A DNA stretch of 64,000 bases, taken from Hirsutella rhossiliensis. Taxonomy: Eukaryota > Ascomycota > Sordariomycetes > Hypocreales > Ophiocordycipitaceae. The stretch is taken from NCBI RefSeq assembly GCF_020360975.1, contig NW_025408669.1:2232001-2296000 (forward strand), in the 5' to 3' direction. A program made the translations under genes and the position numbers. Of this stretch, positions 55,565 through 64,000 are shown piece by piece (the first letter of the stretch is position 1; each line of letters opens with the position of its first letter). The notes below the pieces were generated by a model. It did no database searches, had not been told where the DNA came from, and worked only from the letters and a program-made list of their open reading frames with translations.

Positions 55565-58500
55565 ATGTCGGGGACCACTATTGACGACGTCGTAAGACGT
55601 CTAAGCACTGCAGACCTAGGTAAGAGCTTGTCCTGTCTCGCCCGTCGCCGTTAATCTCCGTATGGAAGCCCGGCTGACGCCTTTCTCACCCCTAGATGCC
55701 AGGTTCAAACTTGAAGCCGCGACGACCTTGCGCGATAGCCTGGACCATTACACCAGCGGACCGATTTACCCTCCCTTCCTCAAGCGGTTGATGCCGATAT
55801 TCATCAACATCTTACGCGGACCATGCATCTTTCAAAGCAACTCGACGGAGCAGGTGAGGCTTTCATGACATCGCGTCGCCCCCTCCCGCTGACAATGGTA
55901 AAACACAGAAACTCCGGCACTGCATCTTGGAAGTCCTCCACCGCCTGCCGACTCAACCCGCCCCCGCCGAGCCGTTCGAGCCCTACGCGGAAGAAGCCTG
56001 CGACTTGCTCATGCAACTTGTCCGAGCCGACAACGAAGATAATGCGACCCTGTGCGTCAAGATAACCTCCGACATTATGCGCCACCAGCACAAGGTTCTC
56101 CAAGGAAAGGTGCAGCAGTTCCTTTCCTTGATTCAAGAGCTCTTCGAGCAGATGGGCAAGGTCGTGAGAGAACAGCTGGACAATGCGCCCTCGGCCACGT
56201 CCTCGCAGCCCGGCGCGCCGTCGACGCCGGGAAGCGTGCAGACAAACTTCCAGTCCCCACGCCCCGGGTCGCCCGTGGCTTCGGTCTCGGACTTGGGAGC
56301 AGACCCCCAACAACAGAATCGCCCTCTTCTGAGAGGGATGCAGTCGTTCAAGGTCCTTTCCGAGTGCCCGATCATCGTCGTCTCGATATTCCAAATCTAC
56401 CGCAGCACGGTTTCGCAAAACGTCAAGGCCTTCGTCCCCCTGATCACGGGCGTCTTGCAGCTCCAGGCGAGCGCGCAGGGGCAAGCCCACGTCGATGCTG
56501 CCGCCAAGGGCCTGATCCACACCGGCGTGAGCCCCGCTGTCAAGAACAGGGCCGCGTTTGGCGAGTTCATCACGGCCCAGGTCAAGACCATGAGCTTTCT
56601 CGCCTACCTGCTGCGGCAGTATTCTGGCCAACTCAGCGACTTCTTGCCGACACTGCCGGATGTGGTCGTCAGACTGCTCAAAGACTGCCCCCGTGAGAAG
56701 TCGGGAACCAGAAAGGAGCTGCTCATTGCCATCCGACATATCATCAACTACAATTTCCGCAAAATCTTCCTACCCAAGATTGACGAGCTGCTAGATGAAC
56801 GGACCCTCACGGGCGATGGGTTGACGGTTTATGAGACCATGCGGCCCCTGGCATACAGCATGCTTGCCGACCTCATCCATCACGTTCGAGACTCTCTGAG
56901 CCCGGAACAGATTCGCAAGACTGTCGAGGTCTACACCAAGAACTTGCAGGACAACTTTCCTGGCACAAGCTTCCAGACCATGAGTGCGAAGCTGCTCCTT
57001 AACATGGCGGAATGTATTGCCAAGCTCCCCAACAAGGTGGATGCGAGGCATTACCTCATCATGATTCTGAACGCCATTGGCGACAAGTTTGCCGCCATGA
57101 ACCGCCAGTATCCAAACGCCGTCAAACTCTCCAAGCAGTATCTTCAACAAGCAGAGGCAGGCATCCCAGAATCCTACCTCGCCGACAAGGAGAATCGCCC
57201 CGACTGGGACGAGACGGACATATTCTCGGCCGTGCCGATCAAGATTTCCAACCCTCGCGACAGGGGTGCCGATCCCGTGGTGGACAACAAGTTTCTGTTT
57301 AGGAACCTTATGAACGGCCTGAAGAACACGTTCTACCAGTTGAGGACGTGCAATACCGGCGCCCCCATCGATCCGCAGAACGCCCCGTCGCACTGGCAGG
57401 ACGTCTCGTACGGCTTCACCGCCGAGGAGGTCAACGTCATCATCAAGCTGTTTCGAGAGGGTGCATACGTTTTTCGGTATTATGAGATCGAAAAGCCCGC
57501 CTCCGAGGCTCAGTACATGTCTCCCGTCGAGTACATGGCAAATTTCTACATGATCTCGAGCAGCAAAGAGGAGAAGGACCTGCTGGAGACGTTCGCCACC
57601 GTCTTCCATTGCATCGATCCCGCCACGTTTCACGAAGTCTTTCAGCAGGAAATCCCACGACTCTACGACATGATCTTCGAACACACAGCTCTGTTACATA
57701 TACCCCAGTTTTTCCTTGCCAGCGAGGCCACCTCGCCAAGCTTTTGCGGCATGCTTCTTCAGTTTCTCATGGAGCGCATCGATCAGGTCGGTTCCGCGGA
57801 TGTCAAAAAGTCGTCCATTCTGCTGCGGCTCTTTAAGCTGGCGTTCATGGCAGTCACTCTGTTCGCCGGACAGAACGAACAGGTGCTTCTTCCGCACGTC
57901 GTCAATATTGTCACCCAGTCAATCGAGCTGTCGACCAAGGCAGAGGAGCCCATGAATTACTTTCTTCTCTTGCGCTCCCTCTTTCGTAGCATTGGCGGCG
58001 GCAAGTTTGAGCAGCTCTACAAGCAAATCTTGCCTCTATTGGAGATGCTCCTGGACGTCCTCAACAACCTCCTCATGGCCGCTCGAAAACCTTCCGAGCG
58101 CGACCTGTACGTGGAGCTGTGCCTCACTGTGCCCGCTCGGCTAAGCCATTTGCTGCCCCATCTGAGCTTCTTGATGCGCCCTCTGGTCGTCGCCTTGAGA
58201 GCAGGGACGGAGCTCGTGGGACAAGGTTTGCGCACCTTGGAGCTGTGCGTTGATAATTTGACCGCAGACTACCTGGACCCCATCATGGCCCCGGTGATAG
58301 ATGAGCTCATGAATGCGCTGTTCAACCACCTCAAGCCGCATCCCTATAGCCACTTCCACGCTCACACCACGATGAGAATCCTCGGGAAGCTAGGCGGCAG
58401 GAATCGAAAGTTCATGTCGGGCGCCGTGCCTCTTACCTACAAGGGATACGCCGACGACTCTTCCAGCTTCGACATGCACCTCATCGGATCCAAGAAAGAC

Positions 58501-61500
58501 CGGGCGTTCCCAGCCGATCTTGGCATCGATTTCGCGATTCAAAAACTGATGGAGGCGCCGAAGATGAGCAAGAATAACCAGAACCGCCAGTACGATGAGC
58601 ACTACAAGACGCAAGCCCTCCATCTGCTCAAGTCGCAGCTCAAGCTGCGGATCGGCTACGACCAGCTTCCGGACGACATGCCGAGACTTGTGCGTCTTCA
58701 GGCCCAGGATTTTTTGTCGCGGAATCTGGATATCAACTTGGTGCCGTTCGAAGTATCCAATCGCGACAAATCAATCCCGAAGAAGGACGAGCAGGACCAG
58801 ATCACGAAGAAGCTCATCAAGGCAATCATGTTTGCTCAATCGATACCGAGCTTCAAAGATGACGCGGATGCCTTCCTTCTCGACGTGTGCAGACACTTTG
58901 CACTCATCGAGCTCGGCCGCTCTCTGGTTGACCTCAAGCGAACCTACAGTCCCTTTGATCCAAAGGCCGGCGATGGTCCCCTGCACATCGACACGAGGAT
59001 TCTTTCAGATGCGATAGTCGAGTCTCTTGCGTCAGACCATCCCGATGTGCGAGAAGCTGCGAAGCGGGCGATTCGTGAGCTCTACAAGTCGACGGCTGTC
59101 ATCTTTGGGTCGGAAACCGGGGTCGGCCGCCTCCCCCTCTTCACGTATCTGAGCAGCACCTTCTGCCACAGCTGCTACGAAGAGGAGTGGTTTACCAAGA
59201 CCGGAGGTAGCCTGGGCATCAACTTCATGCTCACGGAGCTCGACTTGGGGGACGCCTGGGTTGCTTCGAAGCAGACCGAGTTCATCCGCGCCCTCATGTA
59301 CGTGATCAAGGATATGCCTCAGGATCTACCAGAGAAGACTAGGTGTCTGGCGCAAACGAGCCTGCAGGTCCTTTTGAGACGCATCACCCAGGGCATTAAG
59401 AAGGAGGAGGCCCTACCCGCCCCCCAACCGCAAGGCCAGCCTCCGGTCAAGCAGCCCCGCCTTGCCCAGTTGTGCATGCAGTTCAACAACGAACTCTCGC
59501 ACATGAACAAGTTTGTCCGCGAGACCGCCAAGCTCTCCCTCGAGCTTATCGCCAAGGCCGCCGGGTGCGAGGTCTGGGAGCTTGTTGAGCCCTACAAGGA
59601 GAGATTCTTGCAGCCAATCTACTCCAAGCCCCTGCGCGCTCTGCCGTTCAGCATCCAGATCGGATACATCAACGCCATGACGTATCACATGAGCCTCAAG
59701 CACGACTGGGTCAGGTTTGACGAGAACCTCAATCGCTTGCTGATGGAGTCTTTGGCGCTGGCCGACGCAAACGACGAGTCGCTGGCCAACAAGCCTGCCG
59801 AGTTTCGGACGCACGAGCACATTGTCAACCTGAGGGTTTCGTGCATCAAGTTGCTCAGCACGGCCATGACGTTTGAGGAGTTTGCGAACAATCCTACAAA
59901 GGGCAAGATTCTGGCCGTCTTCTTCAAATGTCTCTATTCGGAGTCGAAACCGACCATTGCCGCGGCGAACGACGCTCTGAAGTCTGTCTTGGCGGTTGAT
60001 AGGCGCCTACCGAAAGACTTGCTCCAGGGGGGTCTTCGTCCTGTGCTCCAGAGCCTCTCGGATCCGAAGCGGCTGAGCACGCACGGCTTGGACAACCTCT
60101 CGAGACTTCTCAAGCTGCTCACCAGCTACTTCAAGGTCGAGATTGGTGCGCGACTGCTCGACCAGATCGACTCCATCGTTGAACCCAGCGCCTGGCAACA
60201 AATCTCCTTTACCTTTTTCGAGCAGCACCCGCAGATGAAGGTCATCACGGCCACGCTCAACATTTTCCACCTGCTGCCAGCATTGGCTGAATCTTTTAAG
60301 GAGCGCCTCATCGACTGCTTCCTGGGGCTTGAAGAGAAGCTGAGGCGGACAATTCAGAGTCCGTTCCGCCATCCGATATATCTGTATCTCAACAGATACC
60401 CCAAAGAGATCTGGAACCATCTACTCGGAAAACTGGATGAATTGAAATATGGTCGTCTATTGGCTCAAGTCCTTCGCCACCCTGACAGCACACCCATCCG
60501 AGAGGTTGCCGCCGAGAACGTGGAGGGATTGATTCGCAGGTGCAACGAGGTAACCAATGAGAAGAAATTCATTGCCGTCGTCAACACTATCCACATTCTC
60601 GACTCGATAAGTCATTGGTCGAGCACAAACGGCTGGATGGACAAAAAGGAACACATCGCATGGCTGAAGACTGTTGGCAATGACCTTGAGGGTCACATTC
60701 GAAACTACACTCTTCCGGCCAACCTTCGTCTGCCCGCGTACCAAGCCGCGGAACAACTTATGAATGTCCTCGTCAAGTCGCTTGAGAAGAACCCCAAGGA
60801 TCTGGATTCGTTGTTCAACTTGATCGAGTCTGTGACAAGCGACGAGCTCCGCCCGACACAGTCGTTGTACTCGTTCATTTACCAGAAGATCATCTGCAGC
60901 GAGTCCATCGAGTTCTGGAAAACCTCGTTTTTGCGGTGCCTGGAGACGTATGCGGGTAAATCGGCATCCAACAAAACCAAGCACTTCTTGCTGCACAACA
61001 TTGTCAACCCCATCGTGGCCATGGACGTCATGCGGCATTGGAATCAAGTCGAGTCGAACAAGACGCAACGGCTCATGGACCGCTCCGTGATTGATGCTGT
61101 CAGCACCAAGATATGGAAGGTTCACCCAGAGATGACCGCCGATGATCAAGCACAGCCCGGAATCGATCACACACGGTTCGAGGTTCTTCAACTCTCTGCA
61201 ATGTTGGTCAAGTATTACCACACGACGCTCCAGGAAGCACGCAAAGATATTATCAAGTTTGGATGGACATTTATCCGGCTCGACGATGTTATCAACAAGC
61301 ATGCGGCGTACGTGGTCATTGGATACTTCATCGCCCACTACGAGACTCCCCCGAAGATCGTCAGCCAAGTCTACCTGTCGTTGCTCAAGACGAACCAGAA
61401 CGAGGGGCGAGCCTTGGTGACGCAGGCTCTAGAGCTCATCGCCCCTGTGCTCCCCAAACGATGTGGTGGGAGCGGCCCGAACGAGCGCAATGCGCCCTGG

Positions 61501-64000
61501 GCCGTCGCACCGCGTCGGATCCTGGCAGATGAAGGCCAGAACGTGCAGCAAATGACGAGTATTTTCCACTTCTTGGTCCGGCACCCTGAATTGTTCTTTG
61601 ATGCGCGCGACAAGTACGCCATTCTGCTCATTACCTCGTTGAGAAAAGTGGCTGCCCCGCCGAACCCGTCTCACGAGAGCAAGAAACTGGCGCTGAACAT
61701 GATGTGGCTCATCTGGACTTGGGAGCAGTGGCGGGTTGAGGGTAGGAATCCGGCCGGCCCTGGGGGCCAGGATCTTTTGCTGTCGCCAAATACGAGGAAG
61801 CGCAAGCTGGATGCCAGTCAAGCCATGCCTTCGCCGTCTGCGCTGAGGCAGTCTGCGCCCAACGAGTACCAGATTCCCCAAATCTTCCGACAAAAGATGA
61901 TCAAGTACCTCGTCGAGTTCATCGCACAGCTCAATGAACGGTATCAGCTGCCGTCGGCGAAGCCTCGCGAACACAACCCGACATCCGTTCCCTTGCCGCC
62001 ATCGAGTACGGAGCTCTGCAAAAAGGCCATGAGCTTGCTGTATAGCCTGGTGCAGCCACGATACTGGGGCGATCTTGAGCTCGACCTGTTTTCCAACGTC
62101 ACCGACGTCATCCTCGCGAGCGACAAGACTCAAAACATCCTCAACGCTGATCCCACAGACAAGGAGAAGTACGATGAGAGGTTCATCACCAACATCATCA
62201 ACACGCTGCAGGTCGTGCGCATCGTGCTGAACTTCAAGTCGGACGAATGGGTGCAGAAGCACTTTGCTGCGGTGCAGAAGGTTCTGGAAAAGTGTTTGAA
62301 GTGCGAGAACCCAGAGGTTCAGGACTGTTTGCATCTCTCCGACGACAAGTACGATGATGGGCGCGAATTGAAATCCATCATCAAGCGCATTCTCGAAGCT
62401 GTGCCCGAGGATACGCCAATGGAAGATGCAGATGCAGAAGCAGAGGCCGAGGCCCCGACGTCGGAGATTGTCGCCTATCTCTCGCAGGCTGCGACGGAAG
62501 CAATGAACAACTCGTCCTACATCTCAGGCGTCAACCTCCTCTGGTCCCTCGGGGAACGCAAACCAGCTGTCATTGACCAACATGTCACGTCCTTGATGAA
62601 AGCCTTGCAGAGTAAGCATGCGCGGGAGCACGTGCAGCACTACAACGCCGTTGCCAGCCAGGCTGCCGGCGCAAGCACCCGTGGCCAAGACGGCAGTCCG
62701 GCATCTGGGGAAATGGCCGCGTACGACCTCGAGATCCAGACGAAACTCATCATCAAGGAGATCCAGACCGTTGCGCTGCGCATGGAGCACTTGGGAGATA
62801 ACCGGCGGCCGTTCCTCAGCGTGCTGGCGACTCTGGTGGAGAAGTCGATGCACATTGAGCTGTGCACGGAGATTCTCAGCATGGTCGAGGGCTGGGTGTT
62901 TCGATCCGAGGGGACATGGCCCACGCTCAAGGAGAAGACCGCAGTGCTCCACAAGATGCTCTCGTTTGAGCATAGGCAAGACTCGATGATGCTGTCCAAG
63001 TTCCTGGAGCTCGTGATCCGTATTTACGAGGACCCCAAGATCACTCGTACCGAGTTGACAGTGCGGATGGAGCACGCCTTTCTCATCGGCACCAGGGCCG
63101 CCGACGTCGAGATGCGCAACCGTTTCATGGCCATATTCGACAAGAGCCTGTCCAAGACGGCCAGCCTGCGTCTTTCCTACGTCCTGAGCTCTCAGAACTG
63201 GGACACGCTGGCCGACTCCTACTGGCTTGCTCAGGCCTCGCAACTCTTGTTGGGCGCCGTGGAGCTGAACACAAACGTCCAGCTTCATCCAGAGGACTTC
63301 AAAGTCTGGCCGGCATCTCAACTGGCCATGATGTATCCAAAGGACAGAGACTCGAGAGAGCCGAAGCTGATGTCCGACGACAAGCTCGAGGCTCTGCTCG
63401 TCAGCCATCGTCGTTTTATTGCCGAGCTTGGCGAGGTCAAAGTCCGAGACGTTATCGAGCCGCTGGTGCAGCTGCAGCATGTTGACACGCAGCTAGCCCA
63501 TGAGCTTTGGGTGACGATTTTCCCCATGTTCTGGTCTGCAACTGCTCGCGATGAGCGGGCCGACCTTGAACGCGGTATGGTGTCGTTGTTGACGAAAGAC
63601 TACCACAGCCGTCAAATCGACAAGCGGCCCAATGTCATCCAGTCACTTGTCGAAGGAGCTGCCAGGACGTGGCCGGATTGCAAGCTGCCGCCTCACGTGC
63701 TGAAGTTTGAGGCCAAGACGTACGATGCCTGGTATGCGGCGTTGGTGCAGCTCGAGAATGCGGCCATCAAGCCCCAGATCGAATCGGCAACCGTTCGTGA
63801 GAGCAATCTGGACGCACTCGTTGAGCTGTACGCGCTGCTTCAAGAAGACGACTTCTACTACGGGACGTGGCGTCGGCGGTGCCAGTTTGTCGAGACCAAC
63901 GCGGGCCTCTCGTACGAGCAAAACGGCATGTGGGACAAGGCCCAGAAGCTGTACGAGACTGCTCAGATCAAAGCGAGGACTGGCGTCATACCCTTTTCTC
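55565..64000 (+). CDS. tra1: Tra1/TRRAP, SAGA and NuA4 subunit (3' truncated by window)
   Basis: Exons 55565..55619, 55696..55853 and 55909..>64000 keep one open frame and give the first 2,768 aa. The start is [18 protein letters not shown]. The first intron splits an Asp codon; the second is phase 0. The protein is HEAT-repeat solenoid throughout, with '[19 protein letters not shown]', 'LHRLPTQP', '[20 protein letters not shown]' and '[16 protein letters not shown]'. The window ends as the FAT domain begins ('[18 protein letters not shown]'). Family length is about 3,700-3,900 aa, so the rest of FAT, the pseudo-kinase and FATC lie beyond the edge. Role: a scaffold that binds transcription activators and recruits histone acetyltransferase complexes. 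No in-frame stop was found at the points checked along exon 3. Confidence 0.95.

Noticed and set aside
62524..63480. 318-codon open frame, minus strand
   Set aside because: Antisense to tra1, which has clear conserved sequence on the other strand.
1..64000. tRNA, rRNA or CRISPR loci
   Set aside because: Visual scanning found no convincing T-loop/A-box/B-box pairs, rRNA sequence or regular spacer-repeat arrays. A tRNA scan would settle it.

Overview
The window is nuclear DNA from a filamentous ascomycete, most likely a Sordariomycete and possibly Hypocreales. The evidence is the GC-rich genes, the 50-80 bp introns with GT...AG ends and CTAAC/CTGAC-like branch sites, and the protein set. That set includes a Knr4/Smi1 regulator, Pet127, an AA11 polysaccharide monooxygenase and a fungal acid-sphingomyelinase-like enzyme. 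Splice models were built by hand from reading frames and conserved protein motifs. There are no operons.  LAYOUT. 1-16.6 kb is mostly conserved housekeeping: gle1 (+), tlg1 (-), a METTL25-like methyltransferase (+), a CASTOR-like ACT-domain protein (+), yih1 (-), vma1 (-, seven exons) and a secreted sphingomyelinase-like phosphodiesterase (-) with a 15-bp coding minisatellite. 16.6-28.5 kb is an accessory island with no intact conserved gene. It holds a broken caspase-protein relic, one small secreted peptide gene, a complete but dead hAT transposon with an exact 8-bp target duplication, a damaged small spliced gene and several diverged repeats. 28.5-41 kb returns to housekeeping: pet127 (-) and hid1 (+) diverge from a 253-bp promoter, followed by an unusual epoxide-hydrolase-like protein (+) and sec8 (+). 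41-54 kb is gene-poor, with knr4/smi1 (+), a secreted AA11 LPMO (-) and about 5 kb without a recognisable gene upstream of the LPMO. 54-64 kb has an AIG2-like gamma-glutamylcyclotransferase-family gene (-) with an 8-nt microexon, and the first 2,768 codons of tra1 (+), which runs off the right edge.  FUNCTION. The genes cover mRNA export (Gle1), vesicle traffic (Tlg1, Hid1, Sec8), vacuolar acidification (Vma1), amino-acid or nutrient signalling (the CASTOR-like protein by family inference, and Yih1), mitochondrial RNA metabolism (Pet127), chromatin (Tra1), the cell wall (Knr4/Smi1) and secreted enzymes (AA11 LPMO, sphingomyelinase-like). The most novel material is the small Gly/Leu-rich secreted peptide, the LEAR-repeat region of the sphingomyelinase and the apparently inactive epoxide-hydrolase-like protein. 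I saw no CRISPR, rRNA or convincing tRNA.
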